From Hexactinellida sp. DTS-2022 (lineage: Eukaryota; Porifera; Hexactinellida): a DNA stretch of 64,000 bases. Location: contig JAPNXP010000006.1 of the NCBI GenBank assembly GCA_028753945.1, positions 1,612,001 to 1,676,000 of the forward strand, written 5' to 3'. How positions within the stretch are numbered: position 1 is the stretch's first letter; the number at the start of each line of letters is the position of its first letter. Below, piece after piece: positions 53,501-63,257 of this stretch. The position numbers and the translations under genes were made by a program. Below the pieces are notes generated by a model, which saw nothing but the letters and a program-made list of their open reading frames with translations, was not told the origin of the DNA and searched no databases.

Positions 53501-53769
53501 AATTAGCTAGCAACAAAATCAGAACCTATAACAAGCATTATTACCCAACGATTGCATATTTTATCAATAAGCACTCACAAATTAAAATATTTGCTCAGAT
53601 AATGATTAACTATGTCGTCATCAAATAATGAGATAATGATAATGAGATGCCGCCCGCCCGCATCCTCTGATAGATTTCGTGTGGAGCTGAAACAATATTG
53701 TCATTAATAGTGGCCTGATTACAGAAATAATAATAATTTTATAGATAATTTTATGGGTATTGACTACTG

Positions 53770-54748
53770 AGGAATTCCATGTCAAATCAACCAGTCATTT
53801 CACCACTATCAATCGATTTGTCTGTAAATTGTTGTGTAACAAGCTACTAGCAAGTCTAGACTTTCTTCAAAATCTTAGACCGATCGGTAGAGTGCTTTTT
53901 GATTTATTACGTCACAAAATTACCTTTATTTGTTGATTATCCAAACATTTTTCAAATTGTTGAAGCACCATCTCACTTCAAACTCGTATAACTTTTGATA
54001 TAATTATCCAATTATTTTACTAATTGCTATACTTATGTTTTAATATATGGAGAATTCAAATCAGATGGATATAATAAGTTATCAGTTGTTTTATTAGTGA
54101 AAATTAGAACTGAAACCAATACCGGAAGTGGAACCGGAACCATGACGTAGCAAAAATGTATATTTTCAGATCTCTTTTATTTTTTGGTAATTTATTGCAT
54201 GTAGTCTTAAGTCATTGTGTAGAAAATTTCACTATGGTTTCCATCTCTTCCCAATGAGTTATTCACATTTTTGTTCCTCTAAACGCTTTTTATGTGATGC
54301 TACAATTTATTAATGTTTTTATAAAAACATCATACTGGCTAAACCATACTCTATTTCTATCATATTGATAAATATTTCCTATTTTTATAATTATTATCAC
54401 CAGTGTATTATTATACAGCCATTTGTAAATACGCTCCAATCCTGGTTTGATGCAATTTTTATACGCCAAAATCACAAATCAATGTTACCGTATTGGAGAG
54501 GATTCCAAATTTTCGCGTTTCAAAATCAATTTTCCAAAAATCATACTCCAAAAGGACCGTCTCGCGCTCCTGAATAATTCGTGATTATCACTAATTCCAA
54601 CAGCATTATACAATTGATATATGCATCAGAAATTTGTGGTTTGTGGTATGTTTGACCTCAGATACACTACACTTGTAGTATCTTAAGTGCATTAGTATTG
54701 TTGCTATGTATTATAGGAATGCAATAGATTAAACTAATGAGCTGTGAA
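53770..54748 (+). repeat. Left arm of the Polinton-like element
   Basis: A 979-bp arm. The 61- and 70-codon frames in it recur exactly in the right arm and are not thought to be genes. It contains GGAAGTGGAACCGGAACC and ACCGATCGGT. Confidence 0.9.
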
Positions 54749-55721
54749 CTTACTTACGATAACTAATAGTCGTGTCACTCTGTTTTTGGCCCTACTTTAA
54801 GATAGCTTATAATTCATGATTTGATAATTGTCTTTGATGTAATATTCATATATATTTCCAAATGAATTAAGCACGTTATTTAGATACAATTGAATCTCTT
54901 GATATATTTGAAAATAAGTAATGAGATTTTTGAACTTCCTTGCACGTTTTGAAGAAGGTTTTGGAGTGAGTATATAATCTATTACAATATTTGAGGGACA
55001 TAACAAACATATTCAGTTGAGGGCCAATAGAAACTATTTTCAGGACGCCCTCATCCTTTTGAATCCATAAAGCTGACCTTTATATCACCATATTCCTCAC
55101 AGACTTCTTTTATCACACCAATATACCATTCTTTGTCATACATACGTACATGCGACATAATCACGTATGGTTAAGTAAGGCAGCTGTGTAGATTATATAG
55201 ACTTTGTCACACGATTTCCTTTGAATTCCTATGTTATTGTGTATACTAATTGGTCACTAATTCGCTTTGCTCCTATAAATGTTGCACTTATTGGAGTGTA
55301 TTTATGGTAAATACATGTCCATGGTATAGTTTTGATGTTATCTTATCTAAAACAGAATTAAGTGTACTACAACATAATTTAAGAGCTTTATCTATTAAGC
55401 ATTTAACTCACTTTGTTTTAAATGTCTCTCGCAAATGAGCACTTTTTGTTTGGAAATGAATTTTTTTTTGATGGAAAATGACTTGCGCTTGGAGTTGTCG
55501 AACTAAAGTTAAACATTTGAATAGGTGATAATATATGACCTTCTTTTGGTCGCTGTAAACTTATTCGGGCGGTAACTCTTTTTACTGTACCTCCAATGCC
55601 ATCACAAGTTTTCCGTGGGAGGTAGCGAAAAAAATTGATTTCAAATTTCAGATTCGATGTGATGCAAATAAATAGATAATAATCAAGCTAAAACACTTTA
55701 TGCTGTATCTGTAATATTAAC
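54749..55721. other. Core of the Polinton-like element
   Basis: 973 bp with short frames on both strands. Minus 54797-55006 reads KPSSKRARKFKNLITYFQIY; plus 55250-55438 reads WSVFMVNTCPWYSFDVILSK. They could be remnants of internal genes. Neither is recognisable. Confidence 0.4.
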
Positions 55722-56699
55722 TTCACAGCTCATTAGTTTATCTATTGCATTCCTATAATACATAGCAACAATACTAATGCACTTAAGATACTACAAGTGT
55801 AGTGTATCTGAGGTCAAACATACCACAAACCACAAATTTCTGATGCATATATCAATTGTATAATGCTGTTGGAATTAGTGATAATCACGAATTATTCAGG
55901 AGCGCGAGACGGTCCTTTTGGAGTATGATTTTTGGAAAATTGATTTTGAAACGCGAAAATTTGGAATCCTCTCCAATACGGTAACATTGATTTGTGATTT
56001 TGGCGTATAAAAATTGCATCAAACCAGGATTGGAGCGTATTTACAAATGGCTGTATAATAATACACTGGTGATAATAATTATAAAAATAGGAAATATTTA
56101 TCAATATGATAGAAATAGAGTATGGTTTAGCCAGTATGATGTTTTTATAAAAACATTAATAAATTGTAGCATCACATAAAAAGCGTTTAGAGGAACAAAA
56201 ATGTGAATAACTCATTGGGAAGAGATGGAAACCATAGTGAAATTTTCTACACAATGACTTAAGACTACATGCAATAAATTACCAAAAAATAAAAGAGATC
56301 TGAAAATATACATTTTTGCTACGTCATGGTTCCGGTTCCACTTCCGGTATTGGTTTCAGTTCTAATTTTCACTAATAAAACAACTGATAACTTATTATAT
56401 CCATCTGATTTGAATTCTCCATATATTAAAACATAAGTATAGCAATTAGTAAAATAATTGGATAATTATATCAAAAGTTATACGAGTTTGAAGTGAGATG
56501 GTGCTTCAACAATTTGAAAAATGTTTGGATAATCAACAAATAAAGGTAATTTTGTGACGTAATAAATCAAAAAGCACTCTACCGATCGGTCTAAGATTTT
56601 GAAGAAAGTCTAGACTTGCTAGTAGCTTGCTACACAACAATTTACAGACAAATCGATTGATAGTGGTGAAATGACTGGTTGATTTGACATGGAATTCCT
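55722..56699 (-). repeat. Right arm of the Polinton-like element
   Basis: A 978-bp inverted copy of 53770-54748 with only a few differences seen by eye, implying a recent insertion or gene conversion between the arms. Confidence 0.9.
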
Positions 56700-56809
56700 C
56701 TACTGGTATTAGGTACAGGTTTCCAAAGGCTGTTTTGGCGTATCTGCTGAGAAACCTTCAAGAATGTGGTTGATATCAATAATTTAGCTAGTGCGCACCC
56801 TTGATGATA

Positions 56810-57000
56810 TAAATATCTGAAAATTTAATAGAACATGCTAAATTGCTAATTAATGAGGAGCACATGTTGGTGACGTAAATGATTAAAAATTACCACTGTA
56901 AAATTTGAAGCGATTAACAACGTTGGATGAATGAGACCACACAGCAATTACGAAGCGGTTATTGCCGCGAAGCGAACTAGAGAGCGAAGTGCGCTAGTAT
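56810..57000. repeat. Helitron-like terminal segment
   Basis: Ends with GAAGCGGTTATTGCCGCGAAG, CTAGAGAGCGAAGTGCGCTAG and T, a short hairpin ending in CTAG(T). Similar ends are at 36170 and 39985. No internal gene. Confidence 0.4.
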
Positions 57001-57904
57001 CAATTAAATAATAAATTAGCCAGGATAAACGAGTGTGAAGTTGGCGCAGTATTCAAATGAGCACAGATCAAATCGAAATTTGAGGCCTTTCCACGATTGG
57101 AAATGGGCAAAAAATGACATGAAAGAAGAGACACGAACGTTTATGATTCTGGATAAAAAACTTAAATTTTTTGTTTTGTATTTATTTTTTACATTATGAG
57201 TGAGCAATTTTTCGAAATTGAATTCAAAACTTTGCATACATGTTTGTTGACTATGGGACGTTTCCTATGTAAAAATATTTCAAAAACAAATCAACATTCC
57301 TATGAGATATAGCTTGGCAAAGTTGAACATGTGTTTACTTCAGAATATATATTTCTATTACGATCGAGGGAACAAGAACAAGTGTTTAACACAAAACAAT
57401 TGCTAGTGCCTTCTCTAATTCAGTTTGGGGCAGTTTATCGATTTCTAGTCAAAACGTCTACAGCCAAAACGTCTACAAACCGAAACGTCTACAAGCCATA
57501 ACATCTACAGACCAAAACGGGTGCGATTCTATCACCAAGATACAATCCACAGGTTTACGTTGGATTTTAACTATTTTCTACAACACCAATATATTAATAT
57601 TATAAATGTTTTATCCCTTACCAATGCAAAAGTAACTTTGTAATAAGGAGAAAATTATTTATTGAATGAAGGAATGATAAAGAAATCAATAAAAGTAACT
57701 AGTTACTAGATCTGTGGCCCATTTAGCTTAGAACAAGCACGCAACATGTGATTTACCGATATTGTTCCATGCGAATATTCTTCCCAAAGTGATAAGATTT
57801 TGCTTACATATTTTTGTAAGTTTTTTTAAATATATCGCTTAAGTTTATTTTGTGAGACTAGATTTAATTGTATAGAGATTATTTGAGAATCTTTGTGTAG
57901 AAGT

Positions 57905-58215
57905 TCTATTAATACATAAAACTGCAATTGACTCCTTCAACATCGTTATTTGTGGGCACTGCCTGATTAAAAATGCACCAATCGTTCGGATGCCAATTTC
58001 CGGAGATCCATGTAGTATTAATGTATGTTACAAGTTCAAGTTCAGTTCTACTACTAACATGTTCTACCAGATTTCTGAATGCATGTTCTATGTGCTCTGC
58101 AGGAAGAAAAGGTAGAGCCATTCATTTACTACAAAAATCATGTGTTGATATGTCACTCATATATTGTTGTTGAAAACCTAAGAGTTGAATATTTCTCCAG
58201 ACAGTCTGTGTCCAA
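57905..58215 (-). pseudogene. Old MULE transposase, C-terminal piece
   Basis: Reads VYPAVKLR, frameshift, GCSFHWTQTVWRNIQLLGFQ, stop, MALPFLPAEHIEHAFRNLVE, TWISGNWHPNDWCIFNQAVP, TNNDVEG. These are the post-catalytic CxxH-type and NN..E parts of MULE transposases. It directly continues the frame at 60945 across the inserted younger element. Confidence 0.8.
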
Positions 58216-58256
58216 TGAAAAGAACAACCCTTAGTTTTACTGCTGGGTAAACTTTA

Positions 58257-60865
58257 GGAAAATTTGGATCTGCACATTTTGATCAAATTTCTAGGTAGAA
58301 TTTTGATCAAATTCTCTTAATAGAACTTTGATCAAATATGCAAAATCAAAATTTGATCAAAGTTCGACTATTGCTATTGATGTAGAATTTTGATCAAATT
58401 CACAAAATCAGAATTTGATCAGAGTTCTACTATTGCTATTGATGTAGAACTTTGATCAAATTCACAAAATCAGCTTTTGATCAGAGTTCTACTATTGGTA
58501 TTTATGTAGAACTTTGATCAAATTCACAAAATCATTGTTGAAACAAACTTCTACTATTTGTTAGATAATGAAATAAAGAATAACATTGAACAAATGAGAA
58601 GCATACTTAAAAACAGCGTAATAAGGAGTTAACACAATGAAGAGTTACTAATAAACCTACATAAGCATTTGAATAAAGAATGATAGTTAACTCTCATTGA
58701 AATATCTGTAATTTACTCGTAATGCAACAGCGACATGTAGGACATCTGTCTTCTCGATTAAAGTTTAAAGCACAAGTTCCGCATACTTGTGCATGTCCAC
58801 ATGGCAAAAAAACATATGTCGAAACTCTCTCCATCAAACAGATTATACAAGGATTACAAACTATTGATTCTTCACTAGTTATACCTCCATCATCATCTTC
58901 ATCAGAATCTGAGAATTCAGTGTAGTTTAATTGCACATTACCAATCGTTTTAGACACTTCATTGATGTACTCGATAGGCGTGTACCCTCCATTTTCCAGC
59001 TTTTCTTTACATCTATTTCGTCTCTTTTCAGTTTCAATATCCTTTTTCCGTCTCTCTCCGATTGGTAAGCCATTCATATATCTTTGATATTCTTGATCAT
59101 ATTTTATCACATTCTTTTCAAGGTACTCAATGAAGGACCATATATTTGGCCTTTTCACCCGTACCATAGCCTTTAATTCTCGATGGTAAACTTCACAACA
59201 GTTATTGGTTTTCTGAACTGATTGATAAATTGAAAAATCATTCCTTTCTATCCATTCCCTTCTGATATAAGCGATAAGTTTCTTAAGAAGAAAGTCTTCT
59301 CTTGGTGATAAATCTTTAGGTACAGTGTTAACCAGTATTTGAAATGTTTGAAAAATTTCCTCTTCAGGTAACATTGACAATGATATGACAAATTTTATCC
59401 ACTCATTCAAGCTTGTATTTTTACTATATGTTGAGGAAAGTTGTAACTTTTTCACTTTTTTCCAAATAGCCCTGGAATAATGGAACAGACACCCTGATAC
59501 TGTGATCGAGGGAAATATTTTACGAAATGTATTTCTTGAAGCCTTTTCATAATCACCCACTGCTAATTCTGGTCGGAAATCTGGAATCATTTCCACAATC
59601 TTCTGTAGTACAGCTGTATATAGATTCTCATTTTTAGACGACATTAAAATGTGAATAGCAGGAAAAGCATGGTGTTGTTCTTGGATAAAGATAGTAAATA
59701 ACTGATAAAACAGTTTGGGAACCACGTAAAAAGTTCCATCAAAACTAACACTCTTTGCTTCTTTTAACTTCTCAAGCATTAGATCAGAGGCAAATATTGC
59801 TGCAGCACCTTCATGTATGATGACCATTGAACGAAAGTAATTTGAAAAGCGAGTTCGCATTAAGATATCTTCAAATTCTTGATGATGTTTCGGGTTTCCT
59901 GGTAATTCAAGTCGTCTTCTTTTGAACATTGTGTTACGTACCTGTCTGTATGATACCATTGCACCAGCTTCGTCTGAAGCCGTGACTTGGTCAAATACTT
60001 GTCTAAGGCTATCTGTCGAATTCTCAGCAGCACGCTTTATCTTATTATTTAGGGCGATTAATTTAGATTTGTATGCTTCTTCTGTATGACAGTGATTTTG
60101 AGTAAGATAGAAAAGATTGCATTCATTATTTATTCTCCCAAACCCACGACATTCTATTCCATGCGCTCTCCATAGAGTACATCTCAAATATATACATTTA
60201 TCACTTGAAGAACGTGTATATAAATATCTTTGGCACGAATAATTATGAGTTCCCAATTTTTTTCCTTCAGCAATACTATACTCCATTTACGTATCTCTGG
60301 ATAGCTACGAGTTGAAAATGATTTAATCTTCAATAAACAATTTCTATTATTTACTGAAGATAATACGTAATAATAGGCATTCTACCCCTTGATATAAACA
60401 TGATATTTGGTTTGGGATTTGAATAGGAATGGTGTGTTTAATCAATATATGTGTTAATGGACACCTTGAGTATTGTACTCAATTAAAAATTATTACTTAT
60501 GATGGCTTGCCATGAATGTGTTTATTCAATACAAGTCTAAAGTACAAGAAAACAGCTGTAACAATAGTAGAAGTTTGTTTCAACAATGATTTTGTGAATT
60601 TGATCAAAGTTCTACATAAATACAAATAGTAGAACTCTGATCAAAAGCTGATTTTGTGAATTTGATCAAAGTTCTACATCAATAGCAATAGTAGAACTCT
60701 GATCAAATTCTGATTTTGTGAATTTGATCAAAATTCTACATCAATAGCAATAATCGAACTTTGATCAAATTCTGATTTTGCATATTTGATCAAAGTTCTA
60801 TTAAGACATTTTGATCAAAATTCTACCTAGAAATTTGGTCAAAATGTGCAGATTCGAAAATTTCC
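58257..60865 (-). mobile_element. Young MULE with subterminal repeats, carrying the RING transposase
   Basis: A 2.6-kb element with inverted ends of about 290 bp (GGAAAATTTGGATCTGCACA at the left and its complement at the right). Each has four to five repeats built on AACTTTGATCAAATTCACAA / AATTTGATCAGAGTTCTAC. The ends differ at few positions. It sits between DFEIS and VYPAVK of the older MULE coding frame. A target duplication could not be read with confidence. Confidence 0.85.
58694..60286 (-). CDS. FLYWCH-MULE transposase with C-terminal RING finger
   Basis: An intact, intronless 530-codon frame from MEYSIAEGKKLGTHNYSC to CCITSKLQIFQ. An N-terminal FLYWCH-type zinc finger runs over about 15-75 (YLYTRSSSDKCIYLRC, HGIECRG, TQNHCHTEEAY). 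The MULE domain holds the first Asp in SVSFDGTFYVVPKLFYQLF, the second in LAVGDYEKASRNTFRKIFPS, the signature VSGCLFHYSRAIWKKV, LSMLPEEEIFQTF, and the glutamate block TNNCCEVYHRELK. An acidic linker SDSDEDDDGG is followed at about 478-520 by a C3HC4 RING: CIICLMERVSTYVFLPCGH, QVCGTCALNFN, CPTCRC. The spacing matches E3-ligase RINGs of the IAP/MGRN type. It would cut and insert the flanking TIRs; ubiquitin-ligase activity is inference. All catalytic residues and zinc ligands are present, so the copy may be active or recently so. Confidence 0.9.
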   Translation of the reverse strand: MEYSIAEGKKLGTHNYSCQRYLYTRSSSDKCIYLRCTLWRAHGIECRGFGRINNECNLFYLTQNHCHTEEAYKSKLIALNNKIKRAAENSTDSLRQVFDQVTASDEAGAMVSYRQVRNTMFKRRRLELPGNPKHHQEFEDILMRTRFSNYFRSMVIIHEGAAAIFASDLMLEKLKEAKSVSFDGTFYVVPKLFYQLFTIFIQEQHHAFPAIHILMSSKNENLYTAVLQKIVEMIPDFRPELAVGDYEKASRNTFRKIFPSITVSGCLFHYSRAIWKKVKKLQLSSTYSKNTSLNEWIKFVISLSMLPEEEIFQTFQILVNTVPKDLSPREDFLLKKLIAYIRREWIERNDFSIYQSVQKTNNCCEVYHRELKAMVRVKRPNIWSFIEYLEKNVIKYDQEYQRYMNGLPIGERRKKDIETEKRRNRCKEKLENGGYTPIEYINEVSKTIGNVQLNYTEFSDSDEDDDGGITSEESIVCNPCIICLMERVSTYVFLPCGHAQVCGTCALNFNREDRCPTCRCCITSKLQIFQ

Positions 60866-60944
60866 ATAGCTTATTTCGAAATCCATTTATGCACTTTAGA
60901 CTAATGGGGGATTAGGTAGAGCTTCTAAGATAGTGATTAGTATT

Positions 60945-61290
60945 TTCTATAATCCTTCTTACGTTTTCCAGACATAACTACAAACACTAATGGTAATTGC
61001 TTAATTCCAGAGTGAGATTCAACGAAAGCATGAATGAGCATGTGGTTTGTAGCGAATACGAGGTGTCTCCGTTCATCAACTTTGACGTCTCCACGTCAGG
61101 AATGTAATCTGTGTTAATTTCAAATTCTAAATCCACAGAGTCCTCTGGTCGAATACTCTGTCTTGCACGATTTGCAGCTCTAGATAGGTTAGCTAGACTT
61201 GGGAGGCCTGGACAAGTAATGTAAGGCACAAGTGCATTTTCTACTATCGCTGCAGCAAGAAGAAATATGTCACTTTTGGCTTATTTAGAA
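60945..61290 (-). pseudogene. Old MULE transposase, middle piece
   Basis: Reads PYITCPGLPSLANLSRAANR, EDSVDLEFEINTDYIPD, then DERRHLVFATNHMLIHAFVE (shifted one base) and QLPLVFVVMSGKRKKDYRK, ending DFEIS just before the inserted element. This is the first catalytic region. Two or more frameshifts and stops. Confidence 0.75.
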
Positions 61291-61337
61291 CCCTTACCCT
61301 TAGCTTGGTCTTGAAGTTTACTCCAGGATTAGGCTAG

Positions 61338-61790
61338 GTGTAATAAATTAATTGTTCATCATCCAGATTTTTTGAAAAAATACGGACGGCGGACGGGATT
61401 TTTATTTTTACTTCTATCGATTTTCAAATAACATTATCCTATGCCAAACAATAAATATAGATATTTAATTAAATGAGAAAATCACATGACAATGCTCAAA
61501 TAATTAAAGTAATGCCCTAAAATACAGGAGTACTTTGCACAAGTTTATTGCTATTATTTTGTCGTTTATATTCATATGATAATAATAAAATATATCCGGT
61601 ATTCGAAGGAATATGGTCAACTATTGGCGCTGTAGTGTACGCAACAAGTTTATCATCTTCCCAGCAAGAATTATTCAACGTGGGAGCATGCTTGCTCGTG
61701 GGTCCAATGATCATAACCACCCAGCTAAGGCCATATAAAATCAATAACTTGTTTATCATCCCCGTCCGTCCCAATTTTTACCCTCCGTAT
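61338..61790. repeat. Rearranged relatives of the 35151-35510 MITE
   Basis: Contains TTGTTCATCATCCAGATTTT, ACGGACGGCGGACGGGATTT, CCAAACAATAAATATAGATA and, at the other end, GGCCATATAAAATCAATAAC with CATCCCCGTCCGTCCC. The order is inverted relative to the copy at 35151 and unrelated sequence lies between. Confidence 0.6.
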
Positions 61791-61827
61791 ATCCTGACTT
61801 TTCTATTCCTGAGAATATACAAGAATC

Positions 61828-62058
61828 ATGGATCTATCCTTTCTCTATACTGACTATACATCTAATCAGAATAGCCAACTGGAATGTACCCCTGATTTCG
61901 AGGTCATTACCAAGTCCTCACAGAAAGGAAAAGATGTTCTGATTGAAAAAGTTGGCTACACTTATGTAATATATGTAACTATATTAAATACATTAAGGAG
62001 ATTAGTTTCTTCTGAATTCTCGAGTGACCCATTTAAAGTTGATGAACAAGGTCATTAG
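61828..62058 (+). pseudogene. FLYWCH-like fragment
   Basis: The plus-strand frame contains TPDFEVITKSSQKGKDVLIE and KVGYTYVIYV, the opening of a FLYWCH domain as in MULE proteins. It breaks off without the remaining cysteines and histidines. It is opposite in strand to the surrounding old MULE, so it represents a different or inverted copy. Confidence 0.5.
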
Positions 62059-62440
62059 TTTGATCTGTATGAAAAGCAACTGAGGGATGTACAAAGGAGG
62101 TATTTGGATGCGAAGATGAATTTAAGACACTTACTTCTTCGTTTGGAATGGGATAATCATCTTCGCCAGTAGAAAAATTTGAAAACCGTGTGCTTTCAAA
62201 AAGTGGCAACTCATCAGACTCTATTTGAAAGTTCATCAAATATGATACACATTGCCACTGTAATTCTACTACGCCCCTTACCGCCCTCCGATAACATTCA
62301 CGTGTGATATTTGTATTACATTTGCGGTGCTGCCAAAACGAACAATTTTCACACTGAATTGCTTCTTTACGTGGTCATACAGTTTGACCACATTCGAGGC
62401 ATGGATCAACGACAGTTCCATTAATATTAGAATTTACGAA
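62033..62440 (-). pseudogene. Old MULE, N-terminal PHD-like zinc-finger piece
   Basis: Reads CLECGQTV, stop, PRKEAIQCENCSFWQHRKCN, TRECYRRAV, LQWQC, then MNFQIESDELPLFESTR and STGEDDYPIPNEEVS. Paired CxxC, WQHRxC and WxC spacing resemble a PHD-like finger found ahead of FLYWCH/MULE domains in invertebrate proteins. Confidence 0.6.
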
Positions 62441-62509
62441 TAGTGAATTATTAGAGATAAAAATAGATAAATAATTGATACTTTGCCTACCTTACGATAA
62501 TATATATAT

Positions 62510-62855
62510 CAGGGCCGGATTAAGCTGGTGGACGGTAGATTCAAGTAGATTTAAGTGTTCCTGCGTAGGAATAACATACACAATTCTGTAAAATGAAATC
62601 AATATCAAATACACATTGACCATTGAACGCTTTTTGGAAACAAATTAGTTAACACATTAATCGACAATGATTACTATATACTCATAAGATAGTTAAGATT
62701 ACTATAATGTCAATAAGCTCTTCTATATCTCAACAAAAGATGCAGTGAGACCAATTAATGTTAGGCATGGCGGTCCCACTCTGGTGGTGGGCGGCCCCCT
62801 TTGGTGGGCGGCCCTGTTCAGCTGAACATTCTGAACGTGCCTTAATCCGGGCCTG
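62510..62855. mobile_element. hAT-type element, CAGGGCCGGATTAAG ends
   Basis: A 346-bp element with ends CAGGGCCGGATTAAGC / CTTAATCCGGGCCTG, related to 51067-51237. The flanks are AT microsatellite, so the duplication cannot be read. Contains repeated GGTGGGCGGCCC. Confidence 0.7.
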
Positions 62856-63257
62856 TATATACGTGTATCAACGAGTTTGTAAAATAGCCTTATAAGTTAA
62901 GAGTGTTATCAGATAAACTAACTATAATTGCTCATCAATTAATTATATAGCTTCAGGGTGAAAACTAATTGAATAAACATAGATAGAATGGTTCATTAGT
63001 AGTATATTTTGGTTTGTAGACGTTTTGCTTTTTATACGTTTTGGTAGTAGACGTTTTGACCTGCGCCCAGTATATCAACGCATATTTTCGGCAGGAATAG
63101 GGCCGATTTAAGGAAAAAGGTTATACCTCAATGGAAGATAAAACCCATAACATCCCATAACGTAATAAGGTCAAAGAGTATGATATCAACTTATCTGTTT
63201 CTGACAATTTCCAGGTACGTATTGGATTAGATTTACTTTCCAATGAAAGTAGAATTC

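Larger units (their letters stand above)
53770..56699. mobile_element. Polinton-like non-autonomous element with about 980-bp TIRs and 6-bp duplication
   Basis: A 2.93-kb element starts AGGAATTCCATGTCAAATC and ends in its complement (...CATGGAATTCCT). The exact 6-bp duplication CTACTG is at 53764-53769 and 56700-56705. The arms 53770-54748 and 55722-56699 are nearly identical, and the core is 973 bp. Long TIRs, an AG start and a 6-bp duplication are the published hallmarks of Polinton/Maverick elements. No polymerase, integrase or capsid gene is present, so this would be an internally deleted relative. The classification is inference. Confidence 0.75.
57448..63060 (-). mobile_element. Old MULE (PHD-like finger + MULE), interrupted
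   Basis: The outer inverted ends are GTCAAAACGTCTACAGCC at the left and GTAGTAGACGTTTTGAC at the right, each with further ACGTCTAC words. Minus-strand transposase pieces lie at 62440-62033, 61290-60945 and 58215-57905. They are separated by the younger MULE (58257-60865), MITE sequence at 61338-61790, and a hAT element at 62510-62855. Confidence 0.7.

Noticed and set aside
54290-56179. Identical 61- and 70-codon frames on opposite strands
   Set aside because: They are duplicates only because they lie in the two arms of one inverted-repeat element; no sign of selection for protein.
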